A DNA stretch of 64,000 bases from an uncultured Rhodospirillales bacterium. GTDB lineage: Bacteria; Pseudomonadota; Alphaproteobacteria; Kiloniellales; Kiloniellaceae. The stretch is taken from NCBI GenBank assembly GCA_913060675.1, contig CAJXUS010000003.1, positions 1-64,000 on the forward strand. The letters run 5' to 3'. Of the stretch, positions 8,681 through 18,820 are shown piece after piece (position 1 is the stretch's first letter; every line of letters starts with the position of its first letter). Position numbers and translations under genes: made by a program. The notes under the pieces are model-generated. The model was given only the letters and a program-made list of their open reading frames with translations. It ran no database searches and had not been told where the DNA came from.

Positions 8681-9562
8681 TTAACCTAAAAGTACAAACC
8701 ACATTAAGACAGGAAGGGTCACTATCGATATCGTGGTTGATATCACAACGAGACTAGCCACCTCTTCAGGTTGACGCTCATAAAGCTGTGCCAAAAGGTA
8801 ACAGAACACAGCAACGGGCAAAGAGCATTGAAGAATAACAACCCCTCTTGCTGCTCCTTCAAGATCAAAACCCCAGGCAATCCCAACACCAACCGCAAAA
8901 CCAATTGCCAGGCGAAATATTGCAAGCCAGACACTGCGCCTGATATTAACTACCTTCAGGCTGGCAAGTGAAACACCAAGCGTAATCAGCATGAGAGGAA
9001 TTGTCAGATCCCCAATTAACTTTGTCGTATTCAGTACCCATTCCGGAACGTATAAATCTGCAACCAGCACGACAGAGGCGATAATAGTCGCGGGAATTAT
9101 CGGCATCGTGACTAAAGATTTTGGTGAAAATTGACCCGAGACAAATGCAACGCCAATGGTAAGTTGAATGACAACGTAAACAGCAAAAAATCCGATGGCC
9201 AGAGCAAGCCCTTCTTCCCCGAAAGCCAGAAGACAGAGAGGTAAACCAATATTTCCGACATTTGGCCAGGTTAGAGACTGGAGGAATGTCCGTTGTGACA
9301 AACCGAAGATCCACAGAGTAACCGCACCGATGACAGCGAGGACGACATTTGCGGCAATAGCGGCTCCACCCATTGCAACAAGGGCGTCCATAGAAAGATC
9401 AACAGTCGCCAAAGTATAAAAGACAAGGGCAGGTGTACTAAAATAGGTAACAAGAAAAGTTACCATTGGCGTATCAAATTTACGGCCAGCCTTGGCCCAG
9501 GCAAACCCGATTGCAATACATATGAGTACAGGGGCAATAATTCCCAGAATTTCAGCTAGCAT
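8681..9562 (-). CDS. AEC (auxin efflux carrier) family transporter
   Basis: About 293 residues, almost entirely hydrophobic, in the ten-helix layout of bacterial AEC permeases. Two five-helix halves are separated by a more polar middle, with an N-P-like helix break (WPNVGNIGLPL, near residue 100) typical of the crossover region. The bacterial AEC family exports or exchanges organic acids (malate, malonate, lactate) and related anions; the substrate cannot be read here. The longest frame starts at TTG 9571; ATG 9562 is preferred. It has no partner gene. Confidence 0.88.
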   Translation of the reverse strand: MLAEILGIIAPVLICIAIGFAWAKAGRKFDTPMVTFLVTYFSTPALVFYTLATVDLSMDALVAMGGAAIAANVVLAVIGAVTLWIFGLSQRTFLQSLTWPNVGNIGLPLCLLAFGEEGLALAIGFFAVYVVIQLTIGVAFVSGQFSPKSLVTMPIIPATIIASVVLVADLYVPEWVLNTTKLIGDLTIPLMLITLGVSLASLKVVNIRRSVWLAIFRLAIGFAVGVGIAWGFDLEGAARGVVILQCSLPVAVFCYLLAQLYERQPEEVASLVVISTTISIVTLPVLMWFVLLG

Positions 9563-9630
9563 AATTTTCAACGAAAGTTTGTTTATTGGAAAGGGATAGG
9601 TAGAGTTTCAATATTCTGCGGTCCTGTCAA

Positions 9631-9660
9631 AGAAAAGCCGTGATAAAAGACGGCTTTTCT
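9631..9660 (-). terminator. Perfect 11-bp terminator hairpin after the NIPSNAP/ABM operon
   Basis: AGAAAAGCCGT (9631-9641) and ACGGCTTTTCT (9650-9660) pair perfectly around an 8-base loop. On the minus strand the stem ends in TTTTCTTTG. It lies just past the decayed ABM gene and before the AEC gene. The T-rich flank on both sides could let it work in both directions. Confidence 0.8.
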
Positions 9661-9684
9661 TCGCATTCCAGACTGTTAACAGAA

Positions 9685-9993
9685 TTAATTAAACTTCTTG
9701 ATCGAATCAAGAAGAGCCTCGGCCCTGCTGTATTCTATAGTCAGAGAAAACACCTTCCCGTCCTTTGGTTTGCGTCTGCCTATGATCTTCTTGGTTTCGT
9801 GACCACTTTACGACCTCTTCATTACGCCAAAAAGAAAGCGATAATCGCTTTACCTTTCGGACAAACTTTGGAATCTCTAAATGGAAACAAACCCATCGAT
9901 TTTGATGAAGTCACCTTGAAGCCTAGCTGCAAGTTCCAGATAATTTTCTTGCTGTCCTTCAGCTGGCCAAACTTCAAAGATCACAGCAATCAT
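9685..9993 (-). pseudogene. Decayed antibiotic-biosynthesis-monooxygenase (ABM) family gene
   Basis: The minus strand starts ATG 9993 and reads MIAVIFEVWPAEGQQENYLE, continuing to IDGFVSI, then hits TAG and continues RFQSLSE. After a frame change it resumes KRLSLSFWRNEEVVKWSRNQ, then EDHRQTQTKGREGVFSDYRI. A further shift gives SRAEALLDSIKKFN and a stop at 9685. Together these pieces cover a whole ~100-residue ABM monooxygenase of the type beginning MIAVIFEV. So there is one nonsense codon (family usually has Glu there) and at least one, probably two, frameshifts. The ATG overlaps the NIPSNAP stop (ATGA), so the ancestor was translationally coupled. Read through by eye, without an alignment. 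Confidence 0.8.
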
Positions 9994-10319
9994 GGCAAAA
10001 TCAAGGTACTATGTGGGGCAGATGCACGTTTCAGAAAGATCCTGTCTTCCTTGCGGATAAACTGTTCTCTCTTTGCAAATTCATAATTCTCACGACCAAG
10101 AGGATGTTCCATCAAACGAGCACGATAAGCCTCGTATTCGGCAAGATTTTCAATATTATAAAGACCGTACGCTGTTGTAGTTGATCCCTCTTGTGGCGCG
10201 TAATAACCTATTAAATCAGCCCCGCATTGAGGAATGGCTTGGCCCCAATTTTTGGCATATTGTTCAAAAAGCTCTTTTTTATATGGATCAATTTCGTAAC
10301 GAATAAAGCAAGTAATCAT
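9990..10319 (-). CDS. NIPSNAP family protein
   Basis: A 109-residue dimeric alpha/beta-barrel type protein starting MITCFIRYEIDPYKKELFEQ, with the family's central GLYNIENLAEYEAYR segment. NIPSNAP proteins share the ferredoxin-like fold with ABM monooxygenases; their activity is poorly known. The longer frame begins at 10367, but ATG 10319 has GAGAGG seven bases before it and fits the family's length. Its stop overlaps the start of the decayed ABM gene by four bases, so the two formed an operon. Confidence 0.88.
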   Translation of the reverse strand: MITCFIRYEIDPYKKELFEQYAKNWGQAIPQCGADLIGYYAPQEGSTTTAYGLYNIENLAEYEAYRARLMEHPLGRENYEFAKREQFIRKEDRIFLKRASAPHSTLILP

Positions 10320-10378
10320 TGTTATACCTCTCATTTTTTTGACAGGCCCGTGTATTAGCATTTTCAATGATGAATTTG

Positions 10379-10396
10379 CTTCGTTATAGAACGAAG
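10379..10396. repeat. Small inverted repeat after the first solute-binding gene
   Basis: CTTCGTT (10379-10385) and AACGAAG (10390-10396) pair perfectly around a 4-base loop, 11 bases past the stop of the minus-strand solute-binding gene. No T run follows on that strand, so a terminator function is only possible. Confidence 0.35.
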
Positions 10397-10406
10397 TATG
10401 ATTTTA

Positions 10407-11240
10407 TTATGGGGATCGATGCTCGGTATATCTCATTAAAAGTTCAGAAAGTTCCGTTTCCCTGATTTCAGCTATCTGAACCCAGATATCTTCCACCATT
10501 TTTGAATGTGTAGAATAATACGACTTACCGACGATGAGATAATAAGGCTTTGTTGTTATTGGCGGATCTACTTTTTCTATCTGATTATATTTTTCAGGGT
10601 AGCGCAGCATTATACTGGCGCCAATTTCATTAATTGTGGCAAATCCGTCTATTCTTCCAGTCTGAAGTAAGGAGAACCCTCTTTGTACAGAGGCTGTTTC
10701 TGCAACAACCAGACTATGTGATTTCAGTAAATCAATAATAGAGTAGCCAATCTGTGCACCAATTTTGTCTAGATTTGAAAAGCTCGTTCCATCCCAAGAC
10801 GCAGCCCCACCTTTACGACGAAAGAGAGAATACGATTGGTCAATTAATCGACGCTCTGTATCCACTTTTCCATCGACCATCGGGTAATAGCCGTATTTGC
10901 TTCGGGTTTCATTATATGATCCCCCGAGTACAGCATCTACCTGATTTAACTCAAGTTCTCTTAAACAACGTGCCCATGGTGCCCTATGGAAAGTTACTGT
11001 AAGATTTAACTCTTCTTCTACACGCTTAAGAATATCAATATAAAGGCCAGGATCGCGTACAGGGACGAGGCTTCCTTCGCCATAATAGTAAGGAATGTTT
11101 TCTATATTTTCGTAACAGATTGAAAAAAAATCGTTATCGGATTTGGCAACGCTGATGATACAGAAACTGCAAAAAACAACCGCAATATTAATTAGAAATA
11201 TTGTTTTTACTCTATTTAAAACACTTAAAGACAAATACAA
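10407..11240 (-). CDS. Periplasmic solute-binding protein, family 3 type (paralogue 1)
   Basis: About 277 residues: a signal peptide (hydrophobic core about 14-30), then the two-lobed fold of polar-amino-acid-type solute-binding proteins, with FSICYENIENIPYYYGEG, a PGLYIDIL segment and FHRAPWARCL in lobe 1. No in-frame ATG precedes the signal peptide. The frame opens at TTG 11240 with AGGG nine bases upstream, so a TTG start is likely. No permease or ATPase gene is nearby, so it may serve an orphan function such as ligand sensing. It is clearly homologous to the next gene upstream. Confidence 0.82.
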   Translation of the reverse strand: MYLSLSVLNRVKTIFLINIAVVFCSFCIISVAKSDNDFFSICYENIENIPYYYGEGSLVPVRDPGLYIDILKRVEEELNLTVTFHRAPWARCLRELELNQVDAVLGGSYNETRSKYGYYPMVDGKVDTERRLIDQSYSLFRRKGGAASWDGTSFSNLDKIGAQIGYSIIDLLKSHSLVVAETASVQRGFSLLQTGRIDGFATINEIGASIMLRYPEKYNQIEKVDPPITTKPYYLIVGKSYYSTHSKMVEDIWVQIAEIRETELSELLMRYTEHRSP

Positions 11241-11390
11241 TATAGCGCACCCTAGGATTTAAACTCTAGCGACAATGCCTTTGAACCCTGTCAAATACTG
11301 AGTTCCTCCCAACAACAGATCACTCAAATGTATTTTAATCCTCTTAATACACCCTAAAGACCTTAAATTACATCGCCTTGCATTACTCTG

Positions 11391-12206
11391 TCATTGGGTC
11401 GTCACGCTGTAATTAATGAGAAGGTTTGGCATTTCTCTTTCGCGTATCTTAGCCAACTCATTCCAAATACTTTCTGATAAATTCTGATGCTCTTGATAAA
11501 ACTTCTTCCCAATTATCAGATAGTACGGTTTAGTCGTAAGGGGCACAGTCACTTTCTCTACATTGCTGTACCTATTGGGATAGCGCATCAGTAAAGTGTT
11601 CCCGATTTCTTCGAGAGTAGCAAAAGCTTCCAGACGATTATTCTGTACCTGTTGAAATCCGCGTTGAACAGAAGGGGTTTCAGTAACAGTAAGGTTATGC
11701 TTTTTTAAAAAATCAATAATCGCATACCCAATTTGAACGCCTACCTTATAAGTACCGTTGAATTTTTTGCCGTCCCAAGAAATGGGTGCGCCTTTACGTC
11801 GAAAAATGTAATAGGATTTATTAACAATCCTTCTCTCGGCATCCAATTTCCCGTGGTTCATGGGATAGTGACTATACTTTGCCCGTTCTGACTTAAATGA
11901 AGCTGCCAAAACACCATCAACCCGATTTAATTCAAGTTGCTTCAAACACCGCGCCCAAGGTGCTCGGTGGAAAACGATATTCAGCTTTAATCTCTGCGAA
12001 ACGAGATCAAGAATATCAACATACAACCCTGGTTTGGTTTTGGGGACATCATTCCCTTCCCCATAATAATATGGGATATTTTCTATATTTTCATAACATA
12101 TTATAAAAGGAAGGTTGTCTGCTCTTGCTACACTAACGAAACAAAAACAAGTAACACTGGTCAATACCAGGAATTGTAAGTTTAATATAAAGCGCAGGAT
12201 GTTCAT
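11391..12206 (-). CDS. Periplasmic solute-binding protein, family 3 type (paralogue 2)
   Basis: About 271 residues. ATG 12206 opens directly onto a signal peptide (MNILRFILNLQFLVLTSVTC, cleaved near ARA-DN); the longer frame from 12290 adds 28 polar residues and is less likely. The mature protein shares with paralogue 1 the CYENIENIPYYYGEG block, PGLY-DIL, FHRAPWARCL, ERR-----SY--FRRKG and QRGF blocks in the same order and spacing, so the pair arose by tandem duplication. Differences lie mainly in the second lobe, which may have shifted ligand preference. No ABC transporter partners nearby. Confidence 0.85.
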   Translation of the reverse strand: MNILRFILNLQFLVLTSVTCFCFVSVARADNLPFIICYENIENIPYYYGEGNDVPKTKPGLYVDILDLVSQRLKLNIVFHRAPWARCLKQLELNRVDGVLAASFKSERAKYSHYPMNHGKLDAERRIVNKSYYIFRRKGAPISWDGKKFNGTYKVGVQIGYAIIDFLKKHNLTVTETPSVQRGFQQVQNNRLEAFATLEEIGNTLLMRYPNRYSNVEKVTVPLTTKPYYLIIGKKFYQEHQNLSESIWNELAKIREREMPNLLINYSVTTQ

Positions 12207-12371
12207 TTTATTTGCAACACCGCTTATTTCAAAAATTTGATCGCTTCGCGTGACAATGCTTTTGAAACATCTCCAACTAAATTGGATCACCCCTACACAA
12301 ATAACATTTCGTCATTACCCTATAGCGAAAGTTTTAATTTTCATTAAAGAAGCCAAGGGCAGAACCTAGCT

Positions 12372-13181
12372 TTATGTAAAGAGTACGGCTTTTATTTTCA
12401 TCCATAGATCTTTATTTGGTGCGAGTAATAACCCACTCTTTTCATAAGAATTAAATCTATATTCTTCCTGATCAAGACAGGCACCATACCCTCCAACTTC
12501 TTTATGTATTAAGACGCCCGGCAAATGATCCCAAGGCATTAATCTTGTATAAAGAGAGAACTGAGTTTTAGATGTCGCAAGTCTTTCATAGTCTGCACCA
12601 GCACAACGGAGGGTCTTTACGACGTTCAATTTGGATCTGTTTTTCTCAATCCACGCCACCACATCTGAATCCCGACCTTTTGAGCCGTGTAATGTTCCAA
12701 TGCACTCATCGCTCATGTAACTAGAGGGCACAGATATTTTTAACCGAGCACTATCTAGAAATGCACCTTCGCCTGAACGCGCATGAAGCATGGACTTTGA
12801 CATGGGATCATATATCCAGCCTGCAATAGTCTCCCCCTTATAAATCAACGCCAGCATACATTTAAAAGTATCAATCCCCTTGGCAAAGTTATTGGTGCCA
12901 TCAACCGGGTCAATAATCCACGTCATTTCGTTTGGGTTTATATTTTCCAAGAGACCGGGCTCTATAGCGACCTTCTCTTCCCCAATAACGTAACTACCGG
13001 GAAAGTGATCCTTGATTAAATTCGACAGTCGCTTTTCGGTTTCAATGTCCGCAACAGTGACCGTTTCGCCTCCCTTTTTTTGGGAGATATCACTTTCTTT
13101 CAAGTTTCGAAACCGGGGGACAATTTCTAATTCGGAAACCTCTTTGAGTAATCCTTCTACTTTATCGAGTTTGGAAAACAT
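12372..13181 (-). CDS. Inositol monophosphatase family protein
   Basis: A 269-residue Mg-dependent phosphatase of the IMPase/FIG superfamily. Visible motifs are the first metal site GEE (67-69), the signature DPVDGTNNFA (91-100) that carries metal and phosphate ligands, and the C-terminal WDH (PWDHLPG, about 220). Members act on inositol phosphate, histidinol phosphate, 3'-phosphoadenosine phosphate or sugar phosphates. The long gap and divergent N-terminus argue against close identity with SuhB, and the substrate is not decided here. Lies 70 bases downstream of the adenine deaminase gene on the same strand. Confidence 0.88.
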   Translation of the reverse strand: MFSKLDKVEGLLKEVSELEIVPRFRNLKESDISQKKGGETVTVADIETEKRLSNLIKDHFPGSYVIGEEKVAIEPGLLENINPNEMTWIIDPVDGTNNFAKGIDTFKCMLALIYKGETIAGWIYDPMSKSMLHARSGEGAFLDSARLKISVPSSYMSDECIGTLHGSKGRDSDVVAWIEKNRSKLNVVKTLRCAGADYERLATSKTQFSLYTRLMPWDHLPGVLIHKEVGGYGACLDQEEYRFNSYEKSGLLLAPNKDLWMKIKAVLFT

Positions 13182-13251
13182 ACGCCCTTTCGGTACCGTT
13201 CTACACGATACGATCTAAATAATTTCCATCTGTACAGACTTTCTCCCAACA

Positions 13252-14268
13252 TCAATGCTGAGCAAGAATATCTGCTATTCGCGCAATGTGAGGGGCCTTT
13301 TCTTCATCTGTTAGAAAAGAACCTTCAATTGAGTTATGACACAGTTTAGCGATCTCTTTTTTAGATAAGCTTAATGCTTCGGTTACAGAAAGAAAATTAG
13401 CTGTCATGTAACCGCCAAAATAGGCAGGATCATCTGAATTTACAGTTACATTAAGACCCGCGTCCATCATCTGTTTTAATGGATGTTCTTTCATATCACT
13501 TACACCACAGAGCTTAAGATTTGAAAGCGGACAAACAGTCAAAGCAATACCAGAGCTTGCCAGTTTCTTGGTCAAATCAGCATCTTCAATTGTCCGGTTG
13601 CCATGATCCAAACGATCAATCTTCAACAGATCGATTGCTTCTCGAACATATTCAGCTGGCCCCTCTTCACCCGCATGAGCAACCAACTTTAGACCCATCT
13701 CTCGTGCAGCTTCGAAAACGCGCTCAAATTTTGAGGGCGGATGCCCCAATTCACTTGAATCCAAACCTACACCAACAATACGGCCATCAAACCAAGGTTT
13801 TGCCTCTTCTAGGGTTGCAAAGGCATCCTCTTCACTGAGGTGACGCAGAAACGACATAATTAACTCAGAGCTAACACCAAGCTTTTCTTGCCCATCATCT
13901 AGAGCGCGCAAGATTCCATTGGTTGCTGCTGCAAAACTTACGCCCCGGCTTGTATGTCCTTGCGGGTCATAAAAGACCTCGACATGGACGACACCCTCTT
14001 TGGCTACCTTTTCCAGATACGCCATGGTCAGGGCGTAAAAATCTTCTTCGGCCTGTAAAACATTCATACCCTGATAGTAAATATCAAGAAAATCCTGAAG
14101 ATTTGAAAAATCATAAGCCTTATGTATTTCATCAACTGTTTTATATGGCAGCTCGATATTATTTTTTGTTGCCAATTCCATCATTAATTCAGGTTCAAGC
14201 GATCCCTCTAGATGTAAGTGGAGTTCAGCCTTTGGCAGTGCATTAATAAATTTTTCGAGATCACTCAT
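13252..14268 (-). CDS. Adenine deaminase (adenosine-deaminase superfamily, PA0148-like)
   Basis: A 338-residue TIM-barrel metal hydrolase. The start LPKAELHLHLEGSLEP supplies two Zn-binding His, HAGEEG the third His and catalytic Glu region, DHG the catalytic His, and VNSDDPAYFGGY the metal Asp. The spellings VGLDSSELGHPPSKF, CPLSNLKLCGV and NSDDPAYFGGY match the adenine deaminase group (Pseudomonas PA0148, yeast Aah1) better than true adenosine deaminases, so the probable reaction is adenine to hypoxanthine in purine salvage. Call by memory of the family; an alignment would settle adenine versus adenosine. Confidence 0.88.
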   Translation of the reverse strand: MSDLEKFINALPKAELHLHLEGSLEPELMMELATKNNIELPYKTVDEIHKAYDFSNLQDFLDIYYQGMNVLQAEEDFYALTMAYLEKVAKEGVVHVEVFYDPQGHTSRGVSFAAATNGILRALDDGQEKLGVSSELIMSFLRHLSEEDAFATLEEAKPWFDGRIVGVGLDSSELGHPPSKFERVFEAAREMGLKLVAHAGEEGPAEYVREAIDLLKIDRLDHGNRTIEDADLTKKLASSGIALTVCPLSNLKLCGVSDMKEHPLKQMMDAGLNVTVNSDDPAYFGGYMTANFLSVTEALSLSKKEIAKLCHNSIEGSFLTDEEKAPHIARIADILAQH

Positions 14269-14411
14269 ATATCTTGTCCAAAACTCAATTTTAATTCATC
14301 CATAACTCTATCTCCTTATGCCCGGAAAGAAAATAGGACTAGGATTGATACACCACTTCAGCTTTAAACAATTTCACTTACAGACAACACCGGCTAATCG
14401 AAAGCGACAGA

Positions 14412-14717
14412 ATGGAAACACAACACACAATATGCCAATGGGCAGAAGACACTTTTGGTCCTGTCGCAAATCCACAGGACTTAGTAGCAAGAGCGCTTCA
14501 AGAAATGAACGAATTAGCCGAAGCCATTGAAGCAGAGAACCATAATGAGATTGGTAAGGAAACAGCGGATGTCGTTATTCTTTTACATCGCCTGCTCGCT
14601 CAATACGACTTAGATCTTTCAGAAGAAATAGAGAAAAAAATGGCCATCAATCGATCACGTCTTTGGGTATCAAGTGGCGACGGCACCGGAAAACATATCC
14701 CTCAAGTCGATGAGTAA
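14412..14717 (+). CDS. Small MazG-like nucleotide pyrophosphohydrolase
   Basis: 101 residues, a single all-alpha NTP-PPase domain. ALQEMNELAEAIEAEN supplies an ExxE-type helix and EIGKETADVVILLHRL the second acidic helix (ExxxD). It lacks the second domain of MazG and is likely to work as a dimer or tetramer on damaged or excess (d)NTPs. It stands alone, divergent from adenine deaminase, giving two nucleotide-metabolism genes back to back. Substrate unknown. Confidence 0.8.
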   Translation: METQHTICQWAEDTFGPVANPQDLVARALQEMNELAEAIEAENHNEIGKETADVVILLHRLLAQYDLDLSEEIEKKMAINRSRLWVSSGDGTGKHIPQVDE

Positions 14718-14725
14718 ACTTTAGA

Positions 14726-14766
14726 CACCTATTGGGACACTAAAATTTAATAATAGCCAATAGGTG
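14726..14766. repeat. Perfect 10-bp inverted repeat, possible terminator
   Basis: CACCTATTGG (14726-14735) pairs exactly with CCAATAGGTG (14757-14766) across a 21-base AT-rich loop, starting nine bases past the stop of the MazG-like gene. No T run follows on the plus strand (ACAGTAAC). Either a weak terminator or an operator for the LuxR-type gene starting at 14864. Confidence 0.4.
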
Positions 14767-14863
14767 ACAGTAACACGCAATAATAAACAAGAATATCAAC
14801 TAACCCTATCTTAGATAATATTCTGCGCTAGACGAGTTCACAAAAACCTTTTAGTTTTAATGT

Positions 14864-15964
14864 ATGGATAAAATACTACCTACAATTTCATCTATATATG
14901 ATGCAGCCATAGATCCAGATGGCTGGAACAAAGCACTGGCTGAAGTGAGTCAGCTCACAAATTCTGTTGGCTACAACGTTTTCCTGTTAGATCATGATAC
15001 TGGGTTTGTACCATTTCACACCTCAATCGGTATTCCAGATGAATTACTGGCGGAATATAATTCTTATTACGTAACCAAAGATCCAGGTATTGAGTTCTTT
15101 ACTAAAAATCCTGATAAGGAATTTTATTTTAATTATCGACACACAGACGAAAAAGAAATAGGTCGCCATGAATATTATGACTGGTTAGAGAAATCCGGGG
15201 GTGCCAGATACTATTTGGCAAATACTTTTAAGTTTGATCAGCGATATTCGATGATAGCAACATCACAACGGGATAAGAAGTCGGGTCATGCTCAAAAAAA
15301 AGATTTTGAGATGATGGGACAGATAACACCTCACTTAGATCGAGCTGTGCGCATAAATCAATTATTCAAAGACATCGATCTACGCATGAAAGCTGCTCAC
15401 GATGCATTAGAACAATTGCCATACGGTGTTTTTCTATTATCAGCTTCAAGTAGTGTCGTTTATATGAATGATATGGGTCGCGACATAATTGCGCGGGCTG
15501 ATGGCATAGAGTTGAAAAACGGAGGCATCCATGCTGTTGACAATTTATGTGACCGAAAGGTTCAAAATTTAATAAAATCAAATCTTGGTATGAAAAGTGG
15601 AAGTTATCTGGTTGGATATATTCAAATCCCCCGTAGTGGGGATGCAATGGCATATGCCTTTCAAGTGATGCCTCTAAGGACCAGCCATAGATTGTTTTCA
15701 AAAGAACAACCAGAAGCAATCGTTATAATGGGTGATCCAAGTAAAAAACTTAGGCTTCAAACTGATAGCTTATCTATTCTGTATGGGTTAACTGAAGCGG
15801 AAGCTAAGCTAGCACTCCTATTAGCCACAGGCATGCGTCCGCAAGAAATATGTATAGCTATGAGTATAAGCGAGAATACGCTCAAAACTCACCGCAAGCA
15901 CATTTACATCAAAGTTGGCGTAGAAACCCAATCACAACTTTCCCATGTGCTAAATTCCTTATAA
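14864..15964 (+). CDS. LuxR-type (GerE) helix-turn-helix transcriptional regulator
   Basis: 366 residues. The C-terminal ~65 residues form a GerE-type DNA-binding domain: LTEAEAKLALLLATGMRPQE, then IAMSISENTLKTHRKHIYIK as recognition helix. The N-terminal ~280 residues hold a PAS-like sensing part with a PYGVFLLSASSSVVYMND segment near 185, typical of alphaproteobacterial LuxR proteins that lack an autoinducer-binding domain. Ligand and targets unknown. It is followed by a 9-bp inverted repeat (15977-15998) and a small lipoprotein gene on the same strand. Confidence 0.88.
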   Translation: MDKILPTISSIYDAAIDPDGWNKALAEVSQLTNSVGYNVFLLDHDTGFVPFHTSIGIPDELLAEYNSYYVTKDPGIEFFTKNPDKEFYFNYRHTDEKEIGRHEYYDWLEKSGGARYYLANTFKFDQRYSMIATSQRDKKSGHAQKKDFEMMGQITPHLDRAVRINQLFKDIDLRMKAAHDALEQLPYGVFLLSASSSVVYMNDMGRDIIARADGIELKNGGIHAVDNLCDRKVQNLIKSNLGMKSGSYLVGYIQIPRSGDAMAYAFQVMPLRTSHRLFSKEQPEAIVIMGDPSKKLRLQTDSLSILYGLTEAEAKLALLLATGMRPQEICIAMSISENTLKTHRKHIYIKVGVETQSQLSHVLNSL

Positions 15965-15976
15965 AAATTTTGCACA

Positions 15977-15998
15977 ACATCACCCTATGGGGTGATGT
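15977..15998. repeat. Perfect 9-bp hairpin between the LuxR-type gene and the lipoprotein
   Basis: ACATCACCC (15977-15985) and GGGTGATGT (15990-15998) pair perfectly around TATG. It sits 13 bases past the regulator stop and about 70 before the lipoprotein start. The GC-rich stem would be a stable terminator core but is followed by AATGACC, not T. It could be a terminator without a U tract, or an operator. Confidence 0.45.
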
Positions 15999-16068
15999 AA
16001 TGACCTGCAGGATATGTTCTTAAATGTTGAATATTCAAATATATTGATATTTAACAAAGGAAACATTC

Positions 16069-16449
16069 ATGTTGAAGATTGTGAAGAATACACTGGCTCT
16101 AATCGGTATATTGAGTTCTCTCACGGCTTGCCAAACAACACCCGCGGAACCAAAGGTTCAGCTAACTGCGGAAGAAGTACGGGTCGCATTTACTAACCGT
16201 GAATGGGGTTGGAAAAAGACAACTACCCATTTTAATTTCGGTAAAGATGGGTCGTATACTTACAAAGACTCCCATAGTAGTCTTTCTGGAAAATACACCA
16301 TTTCAAACGATGGTATTCTTTGTGCGATTAATTCTCTAGAAGGCAAATCACCAGGTCTTCGTACTTGCTATACCTTTTATAAACAAGGTGAAAAATACGT
16401 CTACTACCATGACCGTTCAGATAAATATTACACCGCCTATCTGCGTTGA
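16069..16449 (+). CDS. Small lipoprotein of unknown function
   Basis: 126 residues with a lipoprotein signal peptide: MLK, hydrophobic core and lipobox LTAC, so the mature protein starts at Cys21. AGGAAA precedes the ATG by about seven bases. The mature part is a small beta-rich domain with an early W-G-W, repeated Tyr/Lys strands (GKDGSYTYKD, KYVYYHDRSDKYY) and two Cys (near residues 85 and 101) that could form a disulfide. It resembles short stress-type lipoproteins, but I do not recognise a family. Confidence 0.75.
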   Translation: MLKIVKNTLALIGILSSLTACQTTPAEPKVQLTAEEVRVAFTNREWGWKKTTTHFNFGKDGSYTYKDSHSSLSGKYTISNDGILCAINSLEGKSPGLRTCYTFYKQGEKYVYYHDRSDKYYTAYLR

Positions 16450-16683
16450 GATCGAGAAAGTAGGCGATTATAAAAAAATACAAACCTAAATTGCTTTCCT
16501 CTTTGTTTTTACTTTTACTAAGAATGTAAAAACCGCTGAAGAAATAACGTCTACAATAATGGAACTTATTGGAAATCTGAAATGATTGCCATTTTGATAC
16601 GCCTGTTGAATATGAAATCTCAGACCCGAAAGCGACTACTCGTAATTCTACGCCCACGCTATACTTATGCAACAAAGCCCATA
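16450..16683. other. Non-coding gap between the lipoprotein and groEL terminator
   Basis: About 230 bases with no credible gene. A minus-strand frame at 16328-16675 runs antisense into the lipoprotein and has no coding character. Confidence 0.5.
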
Positions 16684-16714
16684 AAGAAGGGGAGCCAAAT
16701 TGGCTCCCCTTCTT
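16684..16714 (-). terminator. Terminator of groESL (15-bp perfect palindrome)
   Basis: AAGAAGGGGAGCCAA (16684-16698) is perfectly complementary to 16700-16714 about a single central A. In RNA the inner CCAAATTGG opens as a loop. On the minus strand it is followed by TATGGGCTTTG, a weak T tract. It lies 24 bases past the groEL stop. Confidence 0.8.
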
Positions 16715-16738
16715 ATTAGCAAAACGGTGTTGGTTGGC

Positions 16739-18406
<1,668 letters not shown>

Positions 18407-18463
18407 TTATTTCCTTTAAATTGAGTATCCGTTTTATTGAAATCAGTATTCCTGATCTCAATC

Positions 18464-18751
18464 TTAATTTAGGATGCCCATAATGTCGGACTCACGCATG
18501 ATCAGCAGTGTTTTGCCGTCAAGCTTGACTTCTGTACCGGACCACTTGCCATAAAGAACGGTGTCACCTTCTTTAACATCAAGAGCAACAACTTTACCGT
18601 CATCACCACGAGCACCACTGCCAACAGCAGTAACTTTGCCCTGCATAGGTTTTTCTTTAGCAGTATCAGGAATAATAATTCCGCCAGAAGTTTTTTCTTC
18701 TTGGTCTAGTGGCTCGATTACGACCCGGTCGTGAAGAGGCTTAAAGTTCAT
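18464..18751 (-). CDS. groES: Co-chaperonin GroES (10 kDa)
   Basis: 95 residues, standard for Gro[23 protein letters not shown]-terminal strand and mobile loop with the GGI tripeptide, and the [10 protein letters not shown] roof segment. It caps the GroEL ring. First gene of the groESL operon, transcribed from the promoter at 18852-18880 with the HrcA operator between promoter and start. Confidence 0.98.
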   Translation of the reverse strand: MNFKPLHDRVVIEPLDQEEKTSGGIIIPDTAKEKPMQGKVTAVGSGARGDDGKVVALDVKEGDTVLYGKWSGTEVKLDGKTLLIMRESDIMGILN

Positions 18752-18820
18752 AGATCAACTCCGTTAGAGTAGCTTATTTAAAAAAATTCGGGGCACATTA
18801 GGTGGGAGTTTTCACAATTG

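Noticed and set aside
8565-8684. 39-codon plus-strand frame between the surface locus and the AEC gene
   Set aside because: No Shine-Dalgarno, no recognisable content, and it overlaps the AEC stop.
9640-10086. 148-codon plus-strand open frame
   Set aside because: It lies antisense to the ABM pseudogene and the end of the NIPSNAP gene. The minus strand gives family-like sequence, the plus strand nothing recognisable, and the frame begins inside the terminator hairpin.
16328-16675. 115-codon minus-strand frame
   Set aside because: Runs antisense through half of the lipoprotein gene, low-complexity aromatic composition, no ribosome site.
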